Shown piece by piece: positions 34,150 through 42,665 of a DNA stretch of 64,000 bases. The translations under genes and the position numbers were made by a program. The number at the start of each line of letters is the position of its first letter. Position 1 is the stretch's first letter. The notes under the pieces were generated by a model, which did no database searches, was not told the DNA's origin, and saw nothing but the letters and a program-made list of their open reading frames with translations. The DNA comes from Flavobacterium hibisci (lineage in GTDB: Bacteria > Bacteroidota > Bacteroidia > Flavobacteriales > Flavobacteriaceae): the NCBI RefSeq assembly GCF_020026925.1, contig NZ_JAIQDW010000003.1:186001-250000 (forward strand), in the 5' to 3' direction.

Positions 34150-35442
34150 TTGGACCCGGAGCCCAGTTTATTTTTTGTATACACAGACACCAATCTCATT
34201 GTTGGTTTTGTCGGAATATTTATTTTACTTTTTTTATCAGCCATTGTTTCTGGTGCTGAAGTTGCCTTTTTTTCCTTGTCTCAAAAAGAAATCGAAGATG
34301 TACTGCAGGAAAATAACTCGAAGGGAAAAATAATTTCCAATCTTTTGGATAGACCCAAAAAACTCTTAGCTACATTATTGGTTGCGAATAATTTTTTGAA
34401 TATTGGGGTCGTTATCCTTTTCTCTTTTATCGGCAGAAATATTTTTAAGGATGTCGTTTCTGATTCATTAAAATTTCTTTTAGAGGTTATTTTGGTTACT
34501 TTCCTGATTTTGTTGTTTGGAGAGATTTTGCCAAAGGTTTATGCGAGCCGTAATAATATAAAATTTGCGAAACGTGTCGCTTATCCAATTGCATTTTTAG
34601 ATAAATTACTTTCTCCTGTAAGTTTGCCAATGCGTGCCGTTACGCTATATTTGCACAATAAATTAGGAAAACAAAAAACAAATTTCTCAGTCGATCAGCT
34701 TTCGCAGGCATTAGAACTCACCGATTCGGAAGGGACATCAAGTGAAGAACAGAAAATACTGGAAGGAATTGTTTCTTTTGGAAACACAGATACCAAACAG
34801 GTAATGAGTCCCAGAATTGATATTTTTGCACTGGAAATATCAGAAACGTTTGCGGAAATTTATCCTAAAATAATTGAAACTGGTTTTTCAAGAATTCCGG
34901 TTTATCGTGACAATATTGACCAGATTGAGGGCGTTTTGTTTGTTAAGGATTTACTGCCTCATATTGATAAAACCGAATTTGACTGGACCACCTTAATCAG
35001 AGAAGCTTTTTTTGTTCCTGAGAATAAAAAATTAGATAATCTGCTTAAAGATTTCCAGAGCCTGAAAAGTCATTTGGCGATTGTGGTTGATGAATACGGA
35101 GGAACTTCAGGTTTAGTTTCTTTAGAGGATGTAATCGAGGAAATAGTTGGCGATATCAGTGATGAATTTGATGATGAGCATTTAAATTTCTCCCAAATTG
35201 ATGAAAATAATTTTCTTTTTGAAGGAAAGATTAATCTAAAGGATTTTTACAGAATTATTGATGTTGATGAAGACCTTTTTGAATCACGCAAAGGAGAGGC
35301 AGAAACATTAGCAGGATTTATTCTTGAAATTCTGGGCAATTTCCCTAAAAAGAATCAAAAAATAGCATTTGAAAACTGTGTATTTACTATAGAGACTGTT
35401 GATAATAAACGCATAAAACAAATAAAAGTAACAATAGAATAA
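34150..35442 (+). CDS. gldE: Gliding-motility protein GldE (CNNM/CorC-type CBS protein)
   Basis: A 430-residue inner-membrane protein. The N-terminal DUF21/CNNM domain has three or four TM helices (FVGIFILLFLSAIVSGAEVAFF, then NIGVVILFSFIG and LLEVILVTFLILLFG). Two CBS domains follow (about residues 205-330, MSPRIDIFALE and HLAIVVDEYGGTSGLVSLED), then a CorC_HlyC domain. The start is a TTG at 34150, and the MDPEPSLF N-terminus agrees with known GldE. GldE supports GldD in gliding and type IX secretion. gldD starts 1 bp after its stop codon, so the two are translationally coupled. Confidence 0.93.
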   Translation: MDPEPSLFFVYTDTNLIVGFVGIFILLFLSAIVSGAEVAFFSLSQKEIEDVLQENNSKGKIISNLLDRPKKLLATLLVANNFLNIGVVILFSFIGRNIFKDVVSDSLKFLLEVILVTFLILLFGEILPKVYASRNNIKFAKRVAYPIAFLDKLLSPVSLPMRAVTLYLHNKLGKQKTNFSVDQLSQALELTDSEGTSSEEQKILEGIVSFGNTDTKQVMSPRIDIFALEISETFAEIYPKIIETGFSRIPVYRDNIDQIEGVLFVKDLLPHIDKTEFDWTTLIREAFFVPENKKLDNLLKDFQSLKSHLAIVVDEYGGTSGLVSLEDVIEEIVGDISDEFDDEHLNFSQIDENNFLFEGKINLKDFYRIIDVDEDLFESRKGEAETLAGFILEILGNFPKKNQKIAFENCVFTIETVDNKRIKQIKVTIE

Positions 35443-35443
35443 G

Positions 35444-36004
35444 ATGTTGAAAAAAACAATTTGGATAGCAGTAATTTTACTGAGCCTCACTGTTATAAGC
35501 TGTAAAGATGATGTTTTGCCAAAGCCGGCTGCTTTTTTGCGTCTGGATTATCCGATGGCTAAATATGTAAACTTTGAAAACACATGTCCTTTTTCGTTTC
35601 AAATGAATGAGGACGCTGTAATTAAGGGTGAAAAAGAATGTGGATTTGCGATTACATATCCAAAAATGAAAGCGACTATTTACCTGACCTATAAACCGGT
35701 AAATAACAATATCGATAAACTGCTTAGAGATGCTCAGAAACTTACCTACGAACATGTTATCAAAGCAGATGATATATTAGAACAGCCTTATTTAAATCCT
35801 GAGAAAAAGGTGTACGGAATGTTTTATCAGGTAAATGGAAATGCGGCAACTAACTCACAATTTTATGTGACGGATAGTACTAAGCATTTCATCACGGGGT
35901 CTGTTTATTTTTATACCAAACCCAATTTCGATTCGGTTATGCCGGCAGCAAGTTATATCAAAAATGATATGCAGCGGCTTATGGAGACTTTGAAATGGAA
36001 ATAA
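35444..36004 (+). CDS. gldD: Gliding-motility lipoprotein GldD
   Basis: A 186-residue lipoprotein with signal peptide and lipobox VISC (Cys20), then the GldD body starting KDDVLPKPAAFLRLDYP. GldD is an essential gliding and type IX secretion lipoprotein of Flavobacterium. Its biochemical role is unknown to me. It is coupled to gldE (1-bp gap) and ends the mutY-ssb-gldE-gldD cluster. Confidence 0.95.
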   Translation: MLKKTIWIAVILLSLTVISCKDDVLPKPAAFLRLDYPMAKYVNFENTCPFSFQMNEDAVIKGEKECGFAITYPKMKATIYLTYKPVNNNIDKLLRDAQKLTYEHVIKADDILEQPYLNPEKKVYGMFYQVNGNAATNSQFYVTDSTKHFITGSVYFYTKPNFDSVMPAASYIKNDMQRLMETLKWK

Positions 36005-36100
36005 GGAAAAAAGGGAACGATTTTAATTTGGATTCTTTTTTGATTTTAGTTTTTTAAAATGTAATTATCTGATCTTTTAAACTATATGATTCTTCATTTT

Positions 36101-36340
36101 TTATGGTGTAAAAATCAGCATAACAACGATAATCCCTATAAATATAATTGTTCCTATCATGTGATTTCTTTCACTATTGCCATTCTTTTTATTGATATTT
36201 CCTTTTGGTGACCAAATTTCTGAAAATGAGATAAAATCGTTTTCATTTAGCAGGACTATCATATTTGCATATACGTATCTGGCACTTGCTCCTAAAAGCT
36301 CTAACAAATATCTTCCCGAAACTATTTCTATAAGATCCAT
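36101..36340 (-). CDS. Small putative membrane protein, unknown function
   Basis: A frame of 79 residues, from MDLIEIVSGRYLLELLGASA to a C-terminal hydrophobic helix (about residues 60-77, MIGTIIFIGIIVVMLIF). The middle is polar (SPKGNINKKNGNSERNH). I do not recognise a characterised family. The organised amphipathic and TM layout and the absence of an opposite-strand gene make it likely to be real. It stands alone between gldD (convergent) and the HMA lipoprotein gene. Confidence 0.55.
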   Translation of the reverse strand: MDLIEIVSGRYLLELLGASARYVYANMIVLLNENDFISFSEIWSPKGNINKKNGNSERNHMIGTIIFIGIIVVMLIFTP

Positions 36341-36423
36341 TTAAAACTAAATAAAACAATATTTTCTGAATAAGACTTTAAAAATATAATTTTATACTAT
36401 AAAAGCTTAAATTTTTACTTAAT

Positions 36424-36447
36424 AAAAAAGCGCTCAAATTGAGCGCT
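36424..36447 (-). terminator. Terminator of the HMA lipoprotein gene
   Basis: AGCGCTCAA and TTGAGCGCT form a perfect 9-bp stem with a one-base spacer in the palindrome. On the minus strand it is followed by a T6 run. Confidence 0.85.
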
Positions 36448-36464
36448 ACTTAAATTATAAATTT

Positions 36465-36845
36465 TTAAGACTTCATATTCGAAACCTTATATGTTTTTCC
36501 GTCTCCTGTTTCCTGAACGACTTTTGTCAATGATTCAGGATTTTGAACTGTTTTGTCAAAAGTTACGGTTGCTGTTTTTTTGTCGAAATCAACAGCTGCT
36601 TTTTCAACTCCTTCAAGATTAGCTAACTCTTCTTCAATAGTTTTGGCGCATCCAACAGCGCAGGTCATTCCGTCAATTGTAAAACTGGCAGTCTGTACAT
36701 TTTCTGCAGCGATTGGTTTGTGTTCTTTTGGAGTTTCAGTTTTTTCACCTTTTACAACGGCTAAACTTTTATCTTCTTCTTTTTTACAGCTTACCAGTAC
36801 CAAACCTGCAATGGTTAACAATGCTATTATTTTTGTAAATTTCAT
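36465..36845 (-). CDS. Heavy-metal-associated (HMA) domain lipoprotein
   Basis: A 126-residue lipoprotein. The signal peptide ends in LVSC (Cys20), a short Lys/Glu linker follows, and residues about 53-120 are an HMA ferredoxin-like domain with the metal motif M60-T-C-A-V-G-C66, then EGVEKAAVDFDKKTATVTFD. Such domains bind Cu(I) or similar soft metals. Being lipid-anchored it should act in the periplasm. No P-type ATPase or metal regulator is adjacent. A -7-like element (TAATTTTG, minus strand) lies at 36879-36886, and a strong terminator follows the gene. Confidence 0.88.
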   Translation of the reverse strand: MKFTKIIALLTIAGLVLVSCKKEEDKSLAVVKGEKTETPKEHKPIAAENVQTASFTIDGMTCAVGCAKTIEEELANLEGVEKAAVDFDKKTATVTFDKTVQNPESLTKVVQETGDGKTYKVSNMKS

Positions 36846-36944
36846 TATGTATAATTTTAGATGTCAATATGTTTGTTGCAAAATTAATAAAAAAGGAAAG
36901 GTCAGTTCCTAAAATTATTACAAATTTGCATTAAAATACGATTT

Positions 36945-37811
36945 ATGGATGCAAAACAATTAAAGTGGTTTTATTTATTACTGCTTTCGCTAATTTGGGG
37001 AAGTTCATTTATTCTAATAAAAAGGGGGTTAGTAGGATTAACGGCAATTCAGGTAGGTTCGCTCCGAATAATTTTTGCCGGCTTGTTTCTGCTTATAGTC
37101 GGTTTTTCGAGTTTGAAGAAAATTTCGCTGCGTCAATGGAAATTTGTGGCTCTGACTTCATTCTTCGGGACATTTATTCCGGCTTTCTTTTTTGCCATTG
37201 CAGAGACTCAGGTTGACAGTTCCATTGTAGCTATTTTGAATTCGCTGACACCTTTAAATACTTTGGTTTTAGGAATTATATTTTTTGGAATTCAGTTTCA
37301 TAAACGACAGGTCATAGGAGTTTTTATTGGGCTGATTGGATGTTTGTTATTGGTTTTGAATGGGACTTCAGGTCATACAGGACAAAACTATTATTATTTG
37401 ATTTTAGTAGTAATTGCAACACTCTGTTATGCAATCAACGTTAATCTAATAAAGAAATATTTATCTGATTTGAATTCCCTGAGCATTACAACAGGTAATT
37501 TTGCGATTTTGTTTTTACCGGCTTTGATTATTTTAAGCACTACAGATTTTACTCAAAAAATACATCTTGAAACAACGCAATACTCTGTTCTGTTTGTAAT
37601 GATTTTAGGTGTTTTGGGAACCGGAATTGCAAATGTATTATTCTTTAAATTAATTCAAATGTCTTCACCGGTATTTGCAACTTCAGTAACGTATTTAATT
37701 CCAATAGTGGCTTTTTTCTGGGGATTGCTGGATAACGAAATGCTGACGCTAATTCAGTTTTTTGGTGCTTTTGTGATTTTAATTGGGGTTTATTTGTCGG
37801 CGAAAAAATAA
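36945..37811 (+). CDS. EamA/DMT-family transporter
   Basis: A 288-residue inner-membrane protein with about ten hydrophobic segments and two EamA repeats. The family start LLLLSLIWGSSFILIKRGL and later PIVAFFWGLLDNEMLTLIQF are typical of drug/metabolite exporters. The substrate cannot be predicted. It stands as a single gene followed by a long hairpin repeat and a terminator. Confidence 0.9.
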   Translation: MDAKQLKWFYLLLLSLIWGSSFILIKRGLVGLTAIQVGSLRIIFAGLFLLIVGFSSLKKISLRQWKFVALTSFFGTFIPAFFFAIAETQVDSSIVAILNSLTPLNTLVLGIIFFGIQFHKRQVIGVFIGLIGCLLLVLNGTSGHTGQNYYYLILVVIATLCYAINVNLIKKYLSDLNSLSITTGNFAILFLPALIILSTTDFTQKIHLETTQYSVLFVMILGVLGTGIANVLFFKLIQMSSPVFATSVTYLIPIVAFFWGLLDNEMLTLIQFFGAFVILIGVYLSAKK

Positions 37812-37838
37812 AAGGTTGGAAAGATTTGAATATCAGTT

Positions 37839-37938
37839 TGTCATTTCGACGAAGGAGAAATCACATTAGAAACTCCGCAATCAAAATCGCCAATCTTTGT
37901 CGAATCCCGAGTGTGATTTCTCCTTCGTCGAAATGACA
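37839..37938. repeat. Long hairpin repeat, GTCATTTCGAC family
   Basis: TGTCATTTCGACGAAGGAGA on the left is mirrored by TCTCCTTCGTCGAAATGACA on the right. Arms of about 27 bp enclose a loop containing TAGAAACTCCG and AATCTTTGT, which are also present in the copy at 49174. It is about 100 bp long and may be a miniature mobile element. Confidence 0.85.
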
Positions 37939-37950
37939 CAAACTAAAAAC

Positions 37951-37986
37951 AGAAAGGCTGTCAGTTACGACGGCCTTTCTTTTTTT
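37951..37986. terminator. Bidirectional terminator between DMT transporter and M16 peptidase genes
   Basis: AGAAAGGCTGTC pairs with GACGGCCTTTCT, followed by seven T on the plus strand. A shorter T tract is present on the minus strand. Confidence 0.8.
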
Positions 37987-38000
37987 AACAATGTTAGATT

Positions 38001-40049
38001 TTAAAGAAAATCCTTCTCAGTAACTCCTTCATTGATTTTAATATCAGACATTTTTATATCCAATTCAAAACCTGCATTTTGTATTAAGTTAAAAGGGACT
38101 TTTACACCTTTTACTTCTTTATAATCATTAAAATAGGTTGTTTGTGTAGTCGATTGTCCGCTTTGTTCTTTTACTTTAGTTTCGGCTACTTTTAATCCTG
38201 ATTTGACATCATAAAAGTAAATCGTTTTGCCATCTTTTATAGAATAAGCATCATTTCCATTTATTTGCTCAATTCCGTTTACGGTTAAATCTGTTCTTTT
38301 GCTTAACTGCAACTCTTCAAAAGGAGCTGCATTCGCTTTCATCTCGGCTAAATCTGCGCCTTCTAAATTTTTGCGTTGTCCTTGCTGCTCTAAATAAGCG
38401 CCTTTTTCGTTTACAACCTGTTTCATTAAGGCCATGCTTCCCATAGAAAGAGAAACCATCATTTTTCCTTTCGAATCTAATTTTGAAACAAAAGTCAAAG
38501 GAGCTGGCGCCTGCGGAATTGTAGTAGTCCCGTTCATGAACAATGTTTTTACTGCAGAAACGGCTTTTTCTCCTCCGATTGCTTTAATATAATTGTCAAA
38601 AATGCTTTTTGCAGTAATTCCTGCCGGAGCTTCTTTTTTGGTAACTGGCTTTTCAACAGGGTTTCCGTATTTGTCATAATAAGAAATCGGAATCTGTAGT
38701 TTTTCCAGACCAGGAAGTACTTCAGATCCTTTTCCAACAATTACAATTCTCATGTTGTCGATTTGGAAATATTTATTCGATACACGATTAATATCATCAA
38801 TTGTAACATTGTTAATGGTCTGAATGTATTTTTCGTAAAAATCAGCCGGAAGTTTTTCGGTTTCAATATTAAGAGCATAACGCGCAACAGTCTGAGGTTT
38901 TTCAACCTGCATCACAAACCTTCCGATGTAACCTGCTTTTACATTTTTTAATACATCTTCAGAAACTTTCTCAGTTCGGATTCTTTTAATTTCTTTGATA
39001 AATTGTACAACAGCACTATCGGTAACGGCATTTCGAACAGCAGACGAGGCTTTGAATTTGGTCACATATTTACCACTTCCAATATTAGAACTTGCTCCGT
39101 ATGTCCAGGCGTGCTGTTCGCGTAAATTCATATTCAGGTAACTATTGAAATCACCTCCTAAAATTTGATTTGCAATTACAGCAGGAAAAAAATCAGGATC
39201 GCTCATTTTTAGATTTACTGTATTGACTAATGAAATCTCAGATTGAACCGCATTTGGAACATCTACAAAATTGATTTGTAGCTTAGATACATTTTCCGGA
39301 TTGGGATAAGTATTTTTTGGAGCAGTTTGTTTTTTCCATCCTCCAAAAAGTTTCTCTACGGCAGTTTTTGTTTCTTTAAATTTAATGTCGCCAACTATAA
39401 CTAAATAGGCGTTTTCAGGAACGAAATAAGTATTGTAATTAGTTTTAACATCATCAAGAGTAACATTTTTCAGCGTTTCTTCTGAAACGAATTCTCCCGA
39501 AGGATGGTTTTTCCCAAAAGTTAAAACATCTACAATACGATTGGCTATGGCAGGAACACTTTTTTCATCAGCTTTGAGACCTTCCAGTAGTTTTGCTTTT
39601 TCTTTGTCAAATTCTGTTTGAGTGAAATTAGGCTGTAAAGCACCTTCGGCCAGTAATTCTAAAATACGTCCTGAATATTTTGAAAGAGCGCTTGCGTAAG
39701 CACCAGACGATGTAAAGTTTATACTGGCTCCATAAAAGTCAATTTCTTCATTAAAGGCTTCTTTTGTAGTTTTTTTGGTTCCGTTTCCAATTAAACTGCT
39801 GGTCAATTCATCAACGCCTTTTTTGTTTCCTTCAGTAAAAGGGGCGTTGTCCAGTGTAAGATTAAAGCTCACGCGTGGCAATTTATGATTTTCAACTACC
39901 AAAACTTTCATACCATTTGCCAAAACAAAAGTTTGCGGTTTTTTGATGTTAACTACTGGTGCGTTTCCTGGTTTGGGTTGTGGACGATCTTGTGCTTGCA
40001 TAATTCCGGTAAGGAATAAAAGGATTAAAACTGTATGTATTTTTTTCAT
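38001..40049 (-). CDS. M16-family peptidase-like protein, inactive-type subunit
   Basis: About 682 residues with a signal peptide (ending IMQAQ). It contains two M16 domains and a C-terminal extension of roughly 200 residues (from IFDNYIKAIGG) resembling an outer-membrane lipoprotein-sorting or lipid-binding fold. The HxxEH zinc motif is missing: the matching place reads VDELTSSLIGNG. It should therefore be the non-catalytic partner of the M16 protease encoded 10 bp upstream on the same strand. I set the start at ATG 40049 (MKKIHTVLILLF), since the longer frame from 40088 would put charged residues ahead of the signal peptide. Confidence 0.88.
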   Translation of the reverse strand: MKKIHTVLILLFLTGIMQAQDRPQPKPGNAPVVNIKKPQTFVLANGMKVLVVENHKLPRVSFNLTLDNAPFTEGNKKGVDELTSSLIGNGTKKTTKEAFNEEIDFYGASINFTSSGAYASALSKYSGRILELLAEGALQPNFTQTEFDKEKAKLLEGLKADEKSVPAIANRIVDVLTFGKNHPSGEFVSEETLKNVTLDDVKTNYNTYFVPENAYLVIVGDIKFKETKTAVEKLFGGWKKQTAPKNTYPNPENVSKLQINFVDVPNAVQSEISLVNTVNLKMSDPDFFPAVIANQILGGDFNSYLNMNLREQHAWTYGASSNIGSGKYVTKFKASSAVRNAVTDSAVVQFIKEIKRIRTEKVSEDVLKNVKAGYIGRFVMQVEKPQTVARYALNIETEKLPADFYEKYIQTINNVTIDDINRVSNKYFQIDNMRIVIVGKGSEVLPGLEKLQIPISYYDKYGNPVEKPVTKKEAPAGITAKSIFDNYIKAIGGEKAVSAVKTLFMNGTTTIPQAPAPLTFVSKLDSKGKMMVSLSMGSMALMKQVVNEKGAYLEQQGQRKNLEGADLAEMKANAAPFEELQLSKRTDLTVNGIEQINGNDAYSIKDGKTIYFYDVKSGLKVAETKVKEQSGQSTTQTTYFNDYKEVKGVKVPFNLIQNAGFELDIKMSDIKINEGVTEKDFL

Positions 40050-40059
40050 GATTCGGGGC

Positions 40060-41382
40060 TTAGTTTTGAACTTTTTTTGAAGGAACATAATCTAAAATTA
40101 AACGCTGATTAGGGTTTAAATACTTTTTAGCGACTTCCCTGATTTCTTCCCGGGTAATAGAATGGTAGATGTCGATTTCAGTGTTTATAAGATTTACGTC
40201 TCCATAAAGCAAATAATAAGAAGCTAAATTTTCTGCAATTCCTTCGACGCTTGAATTGGCATTGACGAAATTATTATCAAATTTATTTTGTAATTTTTGA
40301 TAGTCTTTCTCAGAAATCAAATCCGTTTGGATTTTTACGATTTCTTCGTCCATTTCTTTTAAGATGTCTGTTGTAGTGTATTTACCCATTGGCAAACCAT
40401 ATAAGATGTACATTCCGTAATCTTCCTGACTAAAACCAACAGCACCGATCTGAAGTGCCATTTTTTTGTCATCCACTATTTTTTTGTATAGTTTAGAGCT
40501 TTTTCCGTCACTTAAATAGGAAGAAATTAAATCTAAAACCCTCGCGTCCCTTGTTTTCATTGATGGGGTTCTGTATGAAGCAACTACCATCGGAATCTGA
40601 ATATTTGGATCTTCATAAGATGCTTTTATGGTTTGTGTAATCGGTTCTTCCGTATAAGTTTGTTTTTTCAAAACTTCCCCTTTCGGGATTGGTCCAAAAT
40701 ACTTCTGAATCCATTCTTTTGTTTTGGTTTTATCGAAATCTCCGGCAACAACCAAAACCGCATTATTTGGGGTATAGAATTTTTTGTTGAAAGCCTGAAA
40801 CTCTTCAAGAGTCGCAGCGTCAAGATCTTGCATCGAGCCAATAGTCGTCCAGCGGTATGGGTGGTTTTTGAACATGTGTTTTTTGACCTCAGGCAAAATA
40901 TTTCCGTACGGCTGATTGTCGTAACGCATTCTCTTTTCTTCTTTTACAACTTCATTTTGAGTGTCAACGCCAATTTTATTAATAATTGGGTGCATCAAAC
41001 GTTCAGATTCCATCCATAATCCTAATTCTAAACTGTTTGATGGAAAAACTTCATAATAATAGGTTCTGTCATCAGAGGTGTTGGCATTGTTTACACCTCC
41101 ATTTGCGGTAACGATTTTCATCCATTCTCCGCGCTTTATATTTTGGGTTCCTTCAAATAATAGATGTTCAAAGAAATGTGCAAAACCCGTTCGGTCAGGT
41201 CGCTCGTCTTTTGAACCTACATGATACATTACAGAAGTAACAACCACAGGGGCAGAGGGATCGTTGTGCAGAATAACATGCATGCCATTGTCTAAATTGT
41301 ATTCTTCGAAAGCTACTTTTTGGGCATGAGCTACTCCGCCGAGTATTATTGCAGCACTTAACATCATTATTGATTTTTTCAT
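40060..41382 (-). CDS. M16-family zinc metallopeptidase, catalytic subunit
   Basis: A 440-residue protein with a signal peptide (residues 1-21, ending AHAQ). The inverted zinc motif H69-F-F-E72-H73 is in GFAHFFEHLLFEGT, and a downstream Glu-rich segment (NEVVKEEKRMRYDNQ) supplies the third ligand. The M16 two-domain clam-shell is visible in TLEEFQAFNKKFYTPNNAVL. It should be secreted to the periplasm and pair with the inactive M16 protein encoded just downstream. A -7-like element (TATTTTTG, minus strand) lies at 41449-41456. Confidence 0.92.
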   Translation of the reverse strand: MKKSIMMLSAAIILGGVAHAQKVAFEEYNLDNGMHVILHNDPSAPVVVTSVMYHVGSKDERPDRTGFAHFFEHLLFEGTQNIKRGEWMKIVTANGGVNNANTSDDRTYYYEVFPSNSLELGLWMESERLMHPIINKIGVDTQNEVVKEEKRMRYDNQPYGNILPEVKKHMFKNHPYRWTTIGSMQDLDAATLEEFQAFNKKFYTPNNAVLVVAGDFDKTKTKEWIQKYFGPIPKGEVLKKQTYTEEPITQTIKASYEDPNIQIPMVVASYRTPSMKTRDARVLDLISSYLSDGKSSKLYKKIVDDKKMALQIGAVGFSQEDYGMYILYGLPMGKYTTTDILKEMDEEIVKIQTDLISEKDYQKLQNKFDNNFVNANSSVEGIAENLASYYLLYGDVNLINTEIDIYHSITREEIREVAKKYLNPNQRLILDYVPSKKVQN

Positions 41383-41597
41383 AAAGATTAATAATTTATT
41401 TTACCTAATTAATAAGTGTAGGTATTCAAGAGTTGGTTTATGTTACATCAAAAATAAGTTTTTTTAGCCATCATTTAAGAATAGGTGTTTATTTAGGTGT
41501 ATTTTAACAATCTTTTACTTTTGAATCCATCTAAAGATATAGTGCAAAGTCCTGAAAAGCAGACTTAAAAGGCTTAAAAATATTTTTGAAATAAGGG

Positions 41598-41628
41598 ATT
41601 GCACAGTAAATTATTAATTGTATATTTG
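41598..41628 (+). promoter_or_regulatory. Promoter of rplU-rpmA
   Basis: ATTG (41598-41601) and TATATTTG (41621-41628) are 19 bp apart, close to the Bacteroidetes sigma-A pattern. The ATG of rplU is 31 bp downstream. The 276-bp gap before rplU holds nothing else I can support. Confidence 0.65.
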
Positions 41629-41658
41629 CAACCTTAAAAATCAATAAATCAATTTGGT

Positions 41659-42102
41659 ATGTATGCAATCGTAGAGATAGCAGGGCAACAATTTAAAGTA
41701 AGCAAAGACTTAAAGGTTTATGTTCACCGTTTGGCTAATGAAGAAGGTTCAAAAGTTTCTTTTGACAAAGTTCTTTTATTAGATGATAACGGAAGCGTAA
41801 CTTTAGGCGCCCCAGCTATAGAAGGTGCTTCAGTAGAAGCTAAAGTGTTACAACACTTAAAAGGTGATAAAGTTATCGTTTTCAAAAAGAAAAGAAGAAA
41901 AGGATACAAAAAGAGAAATGGTCACAGACAATATCTTACACAAATTGTAATTGAAGGTATTACTGCAGCAGGCGGAACTAAAAAAGCAGCAGCTAAAAAA
42001 GCAGTTGTAGCAGAAGAAGCTCCGGCTACTGAAGCTGAAGCAGCTCCAAAAGCAAAAAAAGCAGCAGCTCCAAAAGCAAAAAAAGAAGCTAAAGAAGAAT
42101 AA
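41659..42102 (+). CDS. rplU: 50S ribosomal protein L21 with Ala/Lys-rich tail
   Basis: 147 residues. The first 100 or so are a normal bL21 (MYAIVEIAGQQFKVSKDLKV, KKRRKGYKKRNGHRQ). The remaining 45 or so residues are a low-complexity tail of Ala, Lys, Glu and Pro (KKAAAKKAVVAEEAP, APKAKKAAAPKAKK), so the protein is longer than the usual roughly 103 residues. Such tails occur on several Bacteroidetes ribosomal proteins. rpmA follows 24 bp later. Confidence 0.96.
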   Translation: MYAIVEIAGQQFKVSKDLKVYVHRLANEEGSKVSFDKVLLLDDNGSVTLGAPAIEGASVEAKVLQHLKGDKVIVFKKKRRKGYKKRNGHRQYLTQIVIEGITAAGGTKKAAAKKAVVAEEAPATEAEAAPKAKKAAAPKAKKEAKEE

Positions 42103-42126
42103 TAACAATATTTAAACTCATACGTC

Positions 42127-42387
42127 ATGGCTCACAAGAAAGGTGTCGGTAGTTCGAAGAATGGTAGAGAATCAGAATCAAAACGTCTAGGCGTTAAGAT
42201 TTTTGGTGGACAGGCTGCTATTGCTGGGAACATCATCGTTAGACAAAGAGGTTCAAAACATAATCCAGGTGAAAACGTTTACATCAGTAAAGATCACACT
42301 TTACATGCTAAAGTTGATGGAGTTGTTAAGTTCCAAAAGAAAAGAGATAACAAATCTTATGTATCTATCCTTCCATTCGAAGCATAA
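42127..42387 (+). CDS. rpmA: 50S ribosomal protein L27
   Basis: 86 residues starting [20 protein letters not shown], the standard bL27 N-terminus that reaches the peptidyl-transferase centre. It has no cleavable N-terminal leader of the Firmicutes type. It forms the usual rplU-rpmA pair, closed by a strong terminator. Confidence 0.97.
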   Translation: MAHKKGVGSSKNGRESESKRLGVKIFGGQAAIAGNIIVRQRGSKHNPGENVYISKDHTLHAKVDGVVKFQKKRDNKSYVSILPFEA

Positions 42388-42410
42388 TCATTAGATAAAT
42401 TATTATAGAA

Positions 42411-42438
42411 AACCCGATCTGAAAAGATCGGGTTTTTT
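42411..42438 (+). terminator. Terminator of rplU-rpmA
   Basis: AACCCGATCT and AGATCGGGTT form a perfect 10-bp stem with a 4-base loop and a T-run. Confidence 0.93.
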
Positions 42439-42559
42439 GTTTTATAAAAAAGCAAAGTTTGTTTTAACCATATAATATAAGTTCATTTAATAATTGCGTT
42501 CCCATTTTCTTTGATGTTTGTCATTTATGGTGACATTATAATCGATCATTATTTGTAAA

Positions 42560-42597
42560 AGAAAAACCTTTGTCTAAGTTTTACACTTTGACAAAGG
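42560..42597 (-). terminator. Terminator of the AsmA-family gene
   Basis: CCTTTGTC (42567-42574) pairs with GACAAAGG (42590-42597). On the minus strand it is followed by TTTTTCTTTT. It lies about 70 bp beyond the stop codon at 42666. Confidence 0.75.
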
Positions 42598-42665
42598 CTG
42601 TTTGATGATTGGAATTTGGAATTTCCAAGATTGAAATTTGATATTGCTATTGAATTTTGATATTG

